In this document: positions 8,725 to 20,132 of the stretch, in pieces
Numbering within the stretch: the stretch's first letter is position 1
Layout: each line of letters begins with the position of its first letter
Source of the DNA: NAT127 sp034717695
GTDB taxonomy: Bacteria > Pseudomonadota > Gammaproteobacteria > Pseudomonadales > Porticoccaceae
DNA length: 64,000 bases
NCBI GenBank assembly: GCA_034717695.1
Contig: JAYELS010000053.1
Location: forward strand, 61,802-125,801
Direction: 5' to 3'
Translations under genes and position numbers: made by a program
The notes under the pieces: model-generated
What the model saw: only the letters and a program-made list of their open reading frames with translations
What the model was told of the DNA's origin: nothing
The model's database searches: none

Positions 8725-9402
8725 ATGATCCGCGCCCTGGGCCTGACCCGCATCCACCGCCATGGGGGGGCCACCGTCACCGCCCTTGACGGGCTCGACC
8801 TGACGGTGGCACGGGGGGAATTCGTCGCCCTGATGGGGCCCTCCGGGTCCGGCAAATCCACCCTGCTCCAGCTGCTCGGCTGCCTCGACACCCCCAGCGC
8901 CGGGGGTTACTGGCTGGACGGCACGGCCGTTGCCGGTCTCGATGAGCCGGCGCTGGCCCGGGTGCGCAATCGGCGCATCGGCTTCGTGTTCCAGGCCAGC
9001 CACTTCGTCGACTACCTGGACCTCGCCGACAACGTGGCCCTCCCCGGCCTCTACGGCCCGGGTCCGGGACCCGGTCGCCGGCGCGCCCTGGCACTGCTCG
9101 ACGCCGTGGGGCTCGGCGAGCGTTGCGACCACCTGCCAGCGGCCCTGTCCGGGGGCGAGCGCCAGCGGGCCGCCATCGCCCGGGCGCTGTTCAACGGGCC
9201 CGACCTGATCCTCGCCGACGAGCCCACCGGCAACCTCGATGCCGCCAACGCCGCCCAGGTGCTCGACCTGCTGGCCTCACTCAATGCCCGGGGCCTCACC
9301 CTGGTGATGGTCACCCACGATCCAGGGGTTGCCCGCCGCGCGGGGCGGGTGCTCCATCTCGCCGCCGGCCGGCTGGCGCCGGCACCTGGGGCGGCGCGGT
9401 GA
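8725..9402 (+). CDS. ABC transporter ATP-binding protein (MacB/LolD type)
   Basis: A 225-residue nucleotide-binding subunit. Walker A is GPSGSGKST at 38-46, the Q-loop is at VFQAS, the signature is LSGGERQR, Walker B is LILADEPTGNL and the switch His is in VTHD. This pattern is that of LolD/MacB ATPases, which work with FtsX-fold permeases and do not translocate substrate by classical alternating access. It overlaps the permease start by four bases (GTGA). With the TolC-like and HlyD-like genes it forms a tripartite efflux or secretion system. Confidence 0.92.
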   Translation: MIRALGLTRIHRHGGATVTALDGLDLTVARGEFVALMGPSGSGKSTLLQLLGCLDTPSAGGYWLDGTAVAGLDEPALARVRNRRIGFVFQASHFVDYLDLADNVALPGLYGPGPGPGRRRALALLDAVGLGERCDHLPAALSGGERQRAAIARALFNGPDLILADEPTGNLDAANAAQVLDLLASLNARGLTLVMVTHDPGVARRAGRVLHLAAGRLAPAPGAAR

Positions 9403-10604
9403 ACCTCCGCCCGCCGGCGCTGCTGGTGGCCGCCCTGCAACTGTGGCGCAAGCGCCGCCTGCAGGCGCTGCTCAGCACCCTCGGCATCGCCGCCGGGGTG
9501 GCGGGGCTGGTGCTGGCGGCGGCCCTCGGGGAGGGCGCCCGGCGGGAGATGGAAGCCGCCCTCGGTGGCCTCGGGGCCGGCACCCTGGTGGTGCGCCACC
9601 GGTCCGACGCCGGCGGCGAGCCCCTGACGACGGTGCACCAACGGCGCATCGTCCGCCTGCTGGGGCGCGAGCTGGAGGGACTTGCGCCCCTCACCGCCAG
9701 CACCCTGCCGGTGCGGGGGGCGGACGCCCGCCTCGACGCCGTGCGGGTGCTGGCCACCGACCGCCACTACGCCGCGCTGGTGCCCCTGCCCCTGCGGGCC
9801 GGGCGCTTTCTGGCCGACCGGGATGTCGCCGCGGGGGAGCGGGTGTGCGTGCTGGGCTGGGAGCTGGGGCGACGGCTGTTCCCCCGGGGCCAGGTGGTGG
9901 GGGAGCCCCTCAGCATCGCCGGGGAGTGGTTCCGGGTAGTGGGCTGGCTGCAACCGGGGACCCAGCGCCTGCCGGGCCTCGGCACCCTGGGCCTTGGGGG
10001 TGCCGACCAGAGCCTCTACGTGCCCCTCGGGGCCCTCGGCTATCCCGGGGACGGCGAGCTCGATGAACTGCTGGTCCGCCTCCACCTGGGGGAGGCCCTG
10101 CAGCCCGCCATGGCGGCGGTCCGCCGGGTGCTGGCGGCGGGACCCGGTGGCAAGGGCGTGGCGGCGGAACTGATCGTGCCGGTGGAGGTGCTGCGCCAGA
10201 AGCACCGGCTCCAGCGGCTGTTCCGGTCGGCGCTGCTCGGGGTCGCCGGGTTGATGCTGGCGGTGGGGGGCATCGGCATCATGAACGTGATGATGGTGAG
10301 CGTCAGCGCCCGCCGCGCCGAGATCGGCCTGCGCCGGGCGGTGGGCGCCACCCGGCGCCATATCCTCGTCCAGTTCCTCACCGAGTCCCTGGTGATCGCC
10401 GTGGCGGGCGGCCTCGCCGGCATCGCCCTGGGCGGGGGCCTGGCTCTGGCGGTGGACCTGGCGAGCCCCTGGACCTTGGCGTTCAGCCCCGGGGCTGCGC
10501 TCCTCGGCTTTGCCGTGTCGGCCCTGGCGGGGGTGCTGTTTGGCACCTACCCGGCGCTGCGGGCGGCGGCCCTCTCCCCCGTCGCCGCCCTCAACGATCC
10601 CTGA
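9399..10604 (+). CDS. MacB-like ABC transporter permease (FtsX domain)
   Basis: A 401-residue permease with one N-terminal membrane helix (LLSTLGIAAGVAGLVLAAALG), a periplasmic domain of about 200 residues, and three C-terminal helices in the FtsX fold. The linker between helices 2 and 3 carries the conserved cytoplasmic segment RRAEIGLRRAVGATRRHI, which couples to the ATPase. The GTG start at 9399 overlaps the ATPase stop. MacB-type permeases act as mechanotransmitters that drive periplasmic substrates through TolC; possible substrates are peptides, lipoproteins or macrolides. The substrate here is unknown. Confidence 0.9.
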   Translation: MNLRPPALLVAALQLWRKRRLQALLSTLGIAAGVAGLVLAAALGEGARREMEAALGGLGAGTLVVRHRSDAGGEPLTTVHQRRIVRLLGRELEGLAPLTASTLPVRGADARLDAVRVLATDRHYAALVPLPLRAGRFLADRDVAAGERVCVLGWELGRRLFPRGQVVGEPLSIAGEWFRVVGWLQPGTQRLPGLGTLGLGGADQSLYVPLGALGYPGDGELDELLVRLHLGEALQPAMAAVRRVLAAGPGGKGVAAELIVPVEVLRQKHRLQRLFRSALLGVAGLMLAVGGIGIMNVMMVSVSARRAEIGLRRAVGATRRHILVQFLTESLVIAVAGGLAGIALGGGLALAVDLASPWTLAFSPGAALLGFAVSALAGVLFGTYPALRAAALSPVAALNDP

Positions 10605-10684
10605 GGGCGCGAGTTCCGGGGCCGGCGTGAACAGACCGGCGGCCTGCTGGTAAGATCGCGGGCCACCCCCCCGACATCGAAACC

Positions 10685-11290
10685 ATGACCCTGACCACCC
10701 TGATCATCGTCGTCACCGCCCTTGTGTCCCTAGCCGCCTGGCAGCGCCCGGCGCTGCTCGACGCCCTGATCTACCACGGCCCGTCCGTGTCCCGGGGGCA
10801 GTGGTGGCGGCTGGTCACCCACGGCTTCATCCATGGCGACGGCGCCCACCTGCTGTTCAACATGATCACCCTGTACTTCTTCGGGCGGTTGATCGAGGGC
10901 GCGCTGGTACCCCGCATCGGCATCGCCGGCTTCGTGCTGTTCTACCTGGCGGGCATCGTGTTGGCCATCCTGCCGAGCCACCTGCGCCACGGCCGCGATC
11001 CCCGCTACCGCAGCCTCGGGGCCTCCGGGGCGGTGTCGGCGGTGCTGTTCGCCTTTATCCTGTTGAAGCCCTGGGCCATGTTGTTCGTGATGTTCGTGCC
11101 ACTGCCGGCCATCGTCTTCGCGGTGCTCTACGTGGGCTATTCGATCTGGGCCGACCGGCGGGGGCGGGACAACGTCAACCACAGCGCCCACCTGTGGGGC
11201 GCCGCCTGGGGGGTGGGATTCCTGTTGGCGCTGGAGCCGCGCCTGTTGCCGCGCTTCGTCGCCCAGCTGGCCCAGGGGATGGGGGGCTGA
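10685..11290 (+). CDS. Rhomboid-family intramembrane serine protease
   Basis: A 201-residue polytopic protein with about six membrane helices. Catalytic Ser114 lies in GASGAVS and catalytic His169 in HSAHLWGAAWG. The HxxxN pair (H55, N59 in HLLFNM) that stabilises the oxyanion is also present, as is the WRLVTHGFIHGD loop typical of bacterial rhomboids. These enzymes cut membrane-spanning substrates within the bilayer. The gene stands alone and converges on a lipoprotein gene. Confidence 0.93.
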   Translation: MTLTTLIIVVTALVSLAAWQRPALLDALIYHGPSVSRGQWWRLVTHGFIHGDGAHLLFNMITLYFFGRLIEGALVPRIGIAGFVLFYLAGIVLAILPSHLRHGRDPRYRSLGASGAVSAVLFAFILLKPWAMLFVMFVPLPAIVFAVLYVGYSIWADRRGRDNVNHSAHLWGAAWGVGFLLALEPRLLPRFVAQLAQGMGG

Positions 11291-11329
11291 CGCCAGCCGG
11301 CGCCGACGGGCGCCCTGAGCAGGCCCCCG

Positions 11330-12046
11330 TCAGGGACAGGCGGCCATCACCTCCCGGGCGACGGCGATGGCCAGGGCGCGGTTCTGCGCCGGGTCGGCGC
11401 TGATGTCCACCTCGATGCCGAACTCGGTGTCCCGGTCCAGTACCTTGAGGCTGTTGACCAGGGCGCCGCCGTCCCACACCGCGGCGCTGCCGACGCCCTC
11501 CACCGGCTCGAAGTGGCTGGCCTCGATCAGGCTCTTGCCGAGGCCGCTGGCGAGGGCCCGCTGGTCCTCCGGCAGGTCCTCGGCCCGCTTGGCCAGCTGG
11601 GCCTCCACCGCGGCGACGGCCTCGACCTTCTCCTCGTCGCTGAGGTTGCGGTAGGTGAGCTGGAACTGCTCCAGGGCCCGGTCGGCGTCCTTTTTGCGAA
11701 TCCAGTTGATGGCGACCCGGTTGGGGATGGGGGTCTCCACCTCGAAGGTGGACACCTTCACCAGCCGGGTGCGATCGCCGGGCCAGCTGTATTCACAGCT
11801 GTTGAGGCCCGGGTTTTCGGCGGTCTCGACGCCCTCCGGCAGGTCCGGGTAGGCGGCCTTCACCCGCGCGGCGGTGAGCAGTTCGCAGGGCTTGTCGGCA
11901 AAGTCGGCGAGGCACGAGGGCCCGCTGGCGAGGCGCTGCCCGGCGGGGCTGTCCGGCGCCGGGGCCTGGGTGGTGTCCTGGCCGTCGCCACAGGCTGTGA
12001 GCAGCGCGGCGAGGGATATCCAAAGGGCGGCTTTTGTCAGTTGCAT
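11330..12046 (-). CDS. Predicted lipoprotein, function unknown
   Basis: A 238-residue protein with a lipoprotein signal: a hydrophobic stretch ending LLTAC, so Cys19 would be lipidated. A Pro/Ala-rich tether follows. The mature domain begins with a Cys pair (SCLADFADKPCELLT) and carries further Cys in NSCEYSW and the final AACP, suggesting two disulfides in the periplasm. The middle (about 110-170) is helical and charged. I do not recognise the family. It is a single gene, convergent with the rhomboid protease and divergent from recQ. Confidence 0.75.
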   Translation of the reverse strand: MQLTKAALWISLAALLTACGDGQDTTQAPAPDSPAGQRLASGPSCLADFADKPCELLTAARVKAAYPDLPEGVETAENPGLNSCEYSWPGDRTRLVKVSTFEVETPIPNRVAINWIRKKDADRALEQFQLTYRNLSDEEKVEAVAAVEAQLAKRAEDLPEDQRALASGLGKSLIEASHFEPVEGVGSAAVWDGGALVNSLKVLDRDTEFGIEVDISADPAQNRALAIAVAREVMAACP

Positions 12047-12203
12047 TCCCTGTCTCCGGTGGCGGGATGAGTGGCCAAAAGTGTATCAGACCAACGGGCA
12101 AAAGCCGGCGTCTCCGTTCCCGCGGGGCCTTTGCGGCGGGGCTTGGCACCGGGGCCGCTCGCGGCTATGGTTTGCCAGGGCCCGCCAGGCGTAAACAGGT
12201 ACA

Positions 12204-14342
<2,139 letters not shown>

Positions 14343-14504
14343 AGGCTGAGTGCGCGCCCGGCATCAGGGGCTATGACGATGGGACTGGTCAAGTGAACGA
14401 AACAGCAAAGCCGGCGCCGCGCTGGGGTGGGCACACCGCGCCTTTCCATCCCGCGGTCGTTTACCTGACACCCGATATCCCCTGTTACTTTGACCGCCAC
14501 GTGC

Positions 14505-14816
14505 CTATCGCCAATGATCAGGCCAACGGCACTGGCGCCACAAAACCTTTCCACCTCGTTCGGCGCTGCCTTCCTCCACAAGCCTATCCAGTTGCCGCCT
14601 GTAGCTTGCGGAATGGGCCGGAAAACTGATCTTGCCGCTGGCATTGACCACGCGAAACCAGGGCAGGCCCGTGTCGTCCGGCAACCGGCTCAGCAACATG
14701 CCCACCCAGCGGGCGCGGCCCGGCAGCCCGGCCATGGCTGCCACTCTGCCGTAGCTGCACAGGCGCCCGGCGGGGATCTGCCTGATGACCTGATAGACCT
14801 GCTGCTGTTCAGTCAT
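14505..14816 (-). CDS. Alkyltransferase-like (ATL) DNA-binding protein, MGMT fold
   Basis: A 103-residue protein matching the DNA-binding domain of O6-alkylguanine transferases: VYQVIRQIPAGRLCSYGRVAAMAG, then ARWVGMLLSRLP. In true MGMTs the alkyl-acceptor sits in PCHR. Here the site reads LPWFRVVNASGKISF, so Trp replaces Cys and the protein cannot transfer an alkyl group. ATL proteins instead flip damaged guanines and flag them for nucleotide excision repair. It is transcribed alone, next to recQ. Confidence 0.9.
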   Translation of the reverse strand: MTEQQQVYQVIRQIPAGRLCSYGRVAAMAGLPGRARWVGMLLSRLPDDTGLPWFRVVNASGKISFPAHSASYRRQLDRLVEEGSAERGGKVLWRQCRWPDHWR

Positions 14817-14858
14817 GGATTAGGGCCGTAGGGGTTTGCAATCAACGGTGCTGGTCAG

Positions 14859-15884
14859 CTACCCGGCGGATTTGATCACCGGCTGGAACAGGCGCCGGTA
14901 CTCACTGGGGCGAAGGCCGGTGAGGCGCTTGAACAGGCGGCGAAAAAAGGCGTGATCTTCGTAGCCCACGTCGACACTGATGTCCTCGGCGTTACGGGTG
15001 GTGGTTTCAAGCAAATGCTTTGCTTCCTCGATGCGCAGGTTCTGCACATGCTCGATAAAGGTCAATCCGGTGGCAGCTTTGAACCGCCGCTTCAGGGTGC
15101 GCTCGGGAATGGTCGACTGATCGATAACCCGCTGGATCGCGTTCGCCTCGCGAAAATACTCCTTGAGCAACTGCTGACACTCACGCACCTTGGCGTCGGC
15201 GTGCGGGGCAGCGCGCACCAAGGGTTTGTAGGGGAGTTGCCCTTCATCATGCCACTTCAGTAAATAGACCTTGGCAATCCGCAGCGCTTCCGCCGGACTG
15301 CTGTAGCGGGCAATGATATGCAGCGCCAGATCATGCCAGGAGGTCGTCCCCCCCGCCGTGACAATCCTGCCGTCGCGATCGGCCACCACCAGATTGGGCT
15401 GCGGCTGAAAGCGCACATTGGGATAGCGCCTGTTAAACAGCTCCTGGTAGGCCCAGTGGGACGTGGCCCCACAGCCGTCCAGCAGCCCGGTTTCCGCCAG
15501 CATCACGGCGCCGGAACAGGCGGAGTAGAGGGAGCTTCCCCGTTGATAGGCCGCGCGCAGCCAATCCATCAACGCCGGGTAATGCCCCTGGATATCCTCA
15601 TCCGGGCCCAGCCACAGCTCCGGCAGGATTATCACCTGGGCACCGGGGGTATCGTTGATCGCGCAGTCGGGCTGGACAGGAATCCCATGGCCGCACCGGA
15701 AGGGTCGATCGCCGACAGAGACGATCCGGACATCAAACAATGGCTGGCCCTCACCCTGCCCCGTAAGCGTTTCCCAGATATTCCCCGCCGCCTTCAAAAC
15801 ATCAACCATGCCGTAAAGGGCTGACCCGGCCGTTTCCGGGACCGCCACAATCAGCACATTGACCGGTGCGCTAAGGATCTGCAT
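14859..15884 (-). CDS. GlxA-type transcriptional regulator (DJ-1/PfpI plus AraC domains)
   Basis: A 341-residue regulator. Residues about 8-190 form a DJ-1/PfpI class-I amidotransferase-like domain (VNVLIVAVPET; ACSGAVMLAETGLLDG with a Cys in the nucleophile-elbow position; TSHWAYQELFNRRYP). Residues 230-335 form an AraC/XylS double helix-turn-helix (RTLKRRFKAATGLTFIEHVQ; VGYEDHAFFRRLFKRLTGLRPSEYRR). GlxA-like regulators usually sense small metabolites and act as activators. It is divergent from the OsmC-like gene, so the 180-bp gap probably holds a shared control region; this pairing is inference. Confidence 0.92.
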   Translation of the reverse strand: MQILSAPVNVLIVAVPETAGSALYGMVDVLKAAGNIWETLTGQGEGQPLFDVRIVSVGDRPFRCGHGIPVQPDCAINDTPGAQVIILPELWLGPDEDIQGHYPALMDWLRAAYQRGSSLYSACSGAVMLAETGLLDGCGATSHWAYQELFNRRYPNVRFQPQPNLVVADRDGRIVTAGGTTSWHDLALHIIARYSSPAEALRIAKVYLLKWHDEGQLPYKPLVRAAPHADAKVRECQQLLKEYFREANAIQRVIDQSTIPERTLKRRFKAATGLTFIEHVQNLRIEEAKHLLETTTRNAEDISVDVGYEDHAFFRRLFKRLTGLRPSEYRRLFQPVIKSAG

Positions 15885-16064
15885 GGCCGCGATGGATCAC
15901 TTTTCCTGATCAGAAAAATGTGGCACGAATGCCACGGGTTTTTGAAAAAATACATCTGAGCCTCCGGGCTGTAAAGCGCTAGTCTGCAGGCAAGTCGGCG
16001 CAAGCCTGGGTGTATTGGCCTGCCGCTGACTGAACAGACAGATGGATTGATCGAGGAGGTATTC

Positions 16065-16670
16065 ATGAACACTCAAACAGCGATTCTCAACGGCTTGAAT
16101 CTCCAACAAATGGGCCAGACCGTCACCGCGATCAGAGATGATCCAGCCCTCGCGCAATTTCAGTTCCGCGCCCGCAACCAGTGGATCAGCGGCGGTGAGA
16201 ACCGCTCCACGATCAAGGACTTCCACGGAGCGGGGGTTGAGGACAGTTCCCGCACGCAGCCATTCGAATTTACCAATGGCGAGCCGCCGGTACTGCTCGG
16301 CGACAACGAGGGCGCCAATCCCGTGGAGTTCTTGCTGCACGCCCTGGCTGGCTGCGTTACCACTACGACCGTGCTGCACGCCGCCGCTCGGGGTATCAAG
16401 CTCAACAGGCTGTCAACCTATCTGGTGGGCGACATTGATCTGCAGGGGCTGCTTGGGCTGGATGATGCGATCCCACCGGGCTACCGGTCCATTCGCATTG
16501 AAATGGATATCGCCGCGGACTGCAGTGAGCAGGAACTGGCTGAGTTGATAGCCTTTGCCCAGGACCACTCGCCGGTGTGCAATACGGTGTGCCGTCCGGT
16601 GCCTGTATCCATCGAGCGGGTGAGCGCCAGTAAACAGGATCCGGTGTTACTTCAGGCCGAGGCAGGGTAG
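16065..16670 (+). CDS. OsmC-family protein (Cys-based peroxide or redox function)
   Basis: A 201-residue OsmC-like protein. The first conserved Cys is in HALAGCVTTT and the second in HSPVCNTVCRPV, matching the paired redox cysteines of OsmC/Ohr, which reduce organic hydroperoxides. The GEPPVLLGDNEGANPVEFLLHAL segment is typical of the longer OsmC subgroup. GAGGAGG sits six bases before the ATG at 16065, so this start is preferred over an in-frame ATG 18 bases upstream. Its divergent neighbour is a GlxA-type regulator that may control it. Confidence 0.9.
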   Translation: MNTQTAILNGLNLQQMGQTVTAIRDDPALAQFQFRARNQWISGGENRSTIKDFHGAGVEDSSRTQPFEFTNGEPPVLLGDNEGANPVEFLLHALAGCVTTTTVLHAAARGIKLNRLSTYLVGDIDLQGLLGLDDAIPPGYRSIRIEMDIAADCSEQELAELIAFAQDHSPVCNTVCRPVPVSIERVSASKQDPVLLQAEAG

Positions 16671-16764
16671 TGGTACGCCGCTTGTCCCGGCACTCACGCG
16701 TAGTGCTCGGTCCGCCGCTAACCGCTGGACGGGAGGGTGACCACCGGCCAGACAGGTCCCATCC

Positions 16765-16808
16765 GCGCCCGCAACCCCGGGATCACCCCGGCCCGGGGTT
16801 GCGGGCGC
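16765..16808. terminator. Strong stem-loop, probable bidirectional terminator
   Basis: Two perfect 17-bp arms (16765-16781 and 16792-16808, core gcccgcaaccccggg) enclose a 10-base loop. It lies between the convergent OsmC-like gene and the minor-pilin operon. There is no clear T-run on either side, so it may only pause polymerase or protect 3' ends. Confidence 0.65.
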
Positions 16809-16885
16809 CACGGGTCACAGTGCCCCGCCCTCCAGCGACTACCCTGACCCAGACCCCCACTCCGGTGGGCAGCTCTGCCATCAGG

Positions 16886-18940
16886 TCACAGATATCGTGT
16901 CCAAAGCACGGAGAGTGATGCCGGGTCCGAGCCGTTTCCACCTGGCGACAGGGAAATGCTGCCCCGGGGGACATAGGTTGGCGGCAGTACGTCCACGATG
17001 ATACGGGTGCTTCCACCCATTTGATGGTGGGACGTGGTCGCTTGGCCTTGGGCAGAGACATAGCCAAAGATGGTGGTACTACCGCCGCTGTTGAAGGTAT
17101 CCCCCGCCAGGACGCTGCCGAAGGCCACCGTGCTGGCGCCAAGCGTAATATCGCCACCCTGGTAGGTGTCACCCACCAGACTGCCCGCCATGTAGGCGAA
17201 GTCGGTAAGCCCTCCCGAGCCGTCGGGGTCGTAGTTGCCGTTGTCGCCACACAGTTGGGTGGGGTAGTGGGGATAGGTCGCGTTGGTACAAATACCGGAG
17301 AAATTCATGTTGACGCCGGCGTGGTTGTAATTGCCGCCGCCGTAGCCAGCAAAATTGGGTGCAACGGTTTTATGGCTGCCGGAGGTGGTGATATTTCCAG
17401 TGCTGATAAAAGTGTTGTAGTAAGTGCCGTTGCCGGCGGCCAGATTGCCCTCAACCCAGACAAGCCCCGGCGATAGGCTCGTGCCGTTGAGACTCCAGGT
17501 CTTTGTGCCGGAATTGTATTGAAAGCAGCTATTGTAGTCGGAATAGCCCTTGCAAAATGGGTAGGAAGTGCCGTTACAGTCGGTGGTGCTGCAAATGCGG
17601 TCGTACTTTGGACCGCTGGCGGACGTATTGGACGACAAGTAATAATCGCCGTCGGGAATACCGGAAACATTGCGTACGGTAATGCGCTTTTCACCGCTTT
17701 CCATGTAAAGGGCGTAGTTGGCGCTGGCGCGGTAGAGGTAGGCGTCAAAGTTTCCCGTGGGAATCTCCACCTCGGGCACGGGCTGGATCTCGACGGTAAT
17801 GCCTTGATTGACGCTGATATTGACGTCGCCCTGTTTCCATGTGGGCACGGTGGGGCAGGTGTTGGTTGAGTTGTAGCAGGCGGCCCCGGTGATCGAGCCC
17901 GCACTCACGTTGCCGTAGCCGATGTGAAAATCCCCCTCCACCAATAGATTGGGCAGTGATCCCCCAACTTTTCGCACACTGGCCTTCGCCTTGATGGAGT
18001 CTGCATTGTTGTTGCCGGCCATATTGACCGCGAAGAGGTTGCCGTGGCTGTCATTCAGTGAATAGCTATCGCACTTGGCATGGCTGCCTTGGTAACTACT
18101 GCTGCCTATCGCCTCCACATCGCCAAAGGAGGCGCTCCCTGAACCATAAACAAAGCCGTTGGCACGCACGGCACCCACCCCCGTGCCGCCTGTCAGGCAG
18201 ACATTGCCCCTTGCATTGAGCTCCTCATCACCGGTAACGCTGCCGGTCAGGCGGATATCGCCGTTGGAGTTCAACCGCTTGAACGTCGAACCGCTGCCGA
18301 TGGCGATGGAATCGGTGGCGTTGATGATATCCACGCCCCGTATGCTGTTACCATAGGTTGCGTCAAGTTCACCCCGCACATTGATCTCGTATTCGTAGCC
18401 TTCCTCGGTGGTGATTTCGATATTGCCGCCGAGGCGAAGATCGTGATTGAAGGTCATCACCGGATCGTTGCTGCCGCTGTTACCACCGCCACCACCGGGC
18501 TGATACTGATAGACCGCCCTGATCCAGGAATTGGCCTCGGCCCGTGTGCCGTCGTCGGTCGTTGCCGAGATATCCACCGTCACCCGGTCGTTGCCGCTGC
18601 CATTGACATCTTCCTGAAAATCGACAATTTCAGCGGCCAGTCCGGCTATGCCCATGTTTATCGCTGTTCCCACTGCCAGGCTGCCGGCATCCTTGAGTGC
18701 TTGCCATTGGTTGGATTCCACCTTGGCGCGAAAATACTGGGCAACGATTTCAACACCGGCCCAGTTTTTGGCTTGGGCTTGAGTTTGGGTATGGAGTGCC
18801 AGACTCTGTTCCTGAGCGCCACGCAATTGATTGACGACACTGAAAACGGCAACCGACACCGCCAGCCCAACAAAAACCAATGCCAGAATCGTCGCGACAC
18901 CCCGTTGGCGACACGGCAAATCAATCCGGGATCTGGACAT
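16886..18940 (-). CDS. Very large PilX-like pilus-assembly protein
   Basis: A 684-residue protein at the end of the minor-pilin operon. Residues 12-38 form the single hydrophobic helix GVATILALVFVGLAVSVAVFS, without the E5-type prepilin site, as in PilX. Typical PilX proteins are only about 150-250 residues. Here about 600 further residues are rich in Gly, Ser, Asn and Thr with repeated beta strands (VTGDEELNARGNVCLTGGTG and similar), like polymer-type beta-helix repeats. About ten Cys fall in pairs (CSTTDC, CKGYSDYNSC). This looks like a pilus-tip adhesin. GAGGAGG lies 7 bases before ATG 18940. Confidence 0.75.
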   Translation of the reverse strand: MSRSRIDLPCRQRGVATILALVFVGLAVSVAVFSVVNQLRGAQEQSLALHTQTQAQAKNWAGVEIVAQYFRAKVESNQWQALKDAGSLAVGTAINMGIAGLAAEIVDFQEDVNGSGNDRVTVDISATTDDGTRAEANSWIRAVYQYQPGGGGGNSGSNDPVMTFNHDLRLGGNIEITTEEGYEYEINVRGELDATYGNSIRGVDIINATDSIAIGSGSTFKRLNSNGDIRLTGSVTGDEELNARGNVCLTGGTGVGAVRANGFVYGSGSASFGDVEAIGSSSYQGSHAKCDSYSLNDSHGNLFAVNMAGNNNADSIKAKASVRKVGGSLPNLLVEGDFHIGYGNVSAGSITGAACYNSTNTCPTVPTWKQGDVNISVNQGITVEIQPVPEVEIPTGNFDAYLYRASANYALYMESGEKRITVRNVSGIPDGDYYLSSNTSASGPKYDRICSTTDCNGTSYPFCKGYSDYNSCFQYNSGTKTWSLNGTSLSPGLVWVEGNLAAGNGTYYNTFISTGNITTSGSHKTVAPNFAGYGGGNYNHAGVNMNFSGICTNATYPHYPTQLCGDNGNYDPDGSGGLTDFAYMAGSLVGDTYQGGDITLGASTVAFGSVLAGDTFNSGGSTTIFGYVSAQGQATTSHHQMGGSTRIIVDVLPPTYVPRGSISLSPGGNGSDPASLSVLWTRYL

Positions 18941-18955
18941 CACCAGCCCTCCTCA

Positions 18956-19702
18956 TCAAGCCGCGGGAAAGACAAAATTGGCAAGGCAGGTGGTACTCGA
19001 AACCACCGAATCCTGGGTGCTCACCTGGGTCGAAAGGGTCACCACAAGACCACCGGATGCGGAGTTCTCAGGTGCCGCTGCATCGCCTATACCAAAAGGC
19101 CGACAGGACTCCGTCGAATCCTCGGCTTCCGTCACCTGGAAAACCATTGCGGGATGTGCCGACATGGGCGGGGCGCTTACCAACACAGTGGCTGTCCAGT
19201 CGATGGTGCCCCAGGTATCGGCACCCGTGCAGTTATCCTCGGGAAGCAGCCTCAACAGCCCGGCAAACTCATTGCCACTGACCCGTGCCAGCAGCCCCTC
19301 GCAGATTTTCTCCGAGTTCTCGATAACCCCATTGAGATTGGCGTCATCTTCCCGGTACCACACGATGGCGTTGCCCGATGCTTGCCGTGGTGAGCCCGAC
19401 GGTGTCTCGGCCGTTCCGCTCAAGGTGCCACTGACGCCCCCGGAAAGGGACCCGTTGGCGATGAGATGAATATTGGTGCCGCCGTATTCCGGTTCCGCCA
19501 AGCCAAACCCGGCTGACTGCAGATGCTTATCGGCCCGTAAAAGACCGGATATCTTTTGGTTACTCTGGGAGGCGTCTTCCGTGGCTCGCACCGAGACCTG
19601 TACGCTGGTCCGGTAGATCGCCAGCATCCCCAGTATCACAATCATTGATATCAGCAGGCCAATCAGGGTACTGATAAGTGAAAATCCCTGTTGCTGTTTC
19701 AT
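18956..19702 (-). CDS. pilW: PilW-like minor pilin
   Basis: A 248-residue prepilin-like protein beginning MKQQQGFSLISTLIGLLISMIVILGMLAIY. The first residues fit a class III-type leader ending in G/F, with the long N-terminal helix that enters the pilus core; the expected Glu at +5 is replaced by Ser. The globular part has a Cys pair (ENSEKICEGLL ... EDNCTG) and a terminal pair (ESCRPF ... TTCLANF). Minor pilins prime assembly and control pilus number. ATG 19702 is chosen over an upstream one because it begins right at the leader. It is 15 bp from the PilX-like gene. Confidence 0.85.
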   Translation of the reverse strand: MKQQQGFSLISTLIGLLISMIVILGMLAIYRTSVQVSVRATEDASQSNQKISGLLRADKHLQSAGFGLAEPEYGGTNIHLIANGSLSGGVSGTLSGTAETPSGSPRQASGNAIVWYREDDANLNGVIENSEKICEGLLARVSGNEFAGLLRLLPEDNCTGADTWGTIDWTATVLVSAPPMSAHPAMVFQVTEAEDSTESCRPFGIGDAAAPENSASGGLVVTLSTQVSTQDSVVSSTTCLANFVFPAA

Positions 19703-19712
19703 GCCGGTAACG

Positions 19713-20132
19713 CTAGTAGTCAACAATCATGACACCATCCTGACCGAGCCGGGTCTGGGAGGCGCTTGTGGAGGTCGTCGACAGGCTGAAGTTACTGCCC
19801 ACAAAGTTCGAGAGGGTCACCTGCTGGCCAGCAATGCCTACATTGGCGATGTCGACCGTGGTGCACTGGGCGCTGAGTGAGAGATTTCCCCGCAACGCGG
19901 CCGGGCTCTCCCCGCCGCAAAGGGCATCGATGCCCGTCGACTGAAGTGCATCGTTGCGCAGATCGAGCAGGGCGATGGCTTGAGCGTTGGCATATCCCTG
20001 TGAAACCAGGGTTCGCGACAGCGCATAGGACAGCGCCGCGAACATGACACTGACCAGCAGCGCCCCGACCATCGCTTCGATCAGAATTTCTCCTCGCTGC
20101 ATGGCCGGATTCCTAGTAAAGATGGGCGTCAT
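19713..20132 (-). CDS. pilV: PilV-like minor pilin
   Basis: A 139-residue prepilin-like protein. The leader and helix read MQRGEILIEAMVGALLVSVMFAALSY, giving a G/E cleavage and Glu at +5 of the mature form. It is short for PilV, with two Cys (DALCGG, AQCTT). Two starts are possible: 20132 (AAGGAG upstream, overlapping fimT by 20 bp) and 20102 (AGGAA upstream). The longer form is given. It lies between fimT and pilW as in other gammaproteobacterial minor-pilin operons. Confidence 0.82.
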   Translation of the reverse strand: MTPIFTRNPAMQRGEILIEAMVGALLVSVMFAALSYALSRTLVSQGYANAQAIALLDLRNDALQSTGIDALCGGESPAALRGNLSLSAQCTTVDIANVGIAGQQVTLSNFVGSNFSLSTTSTSASQTRLGQDGVMIVDY

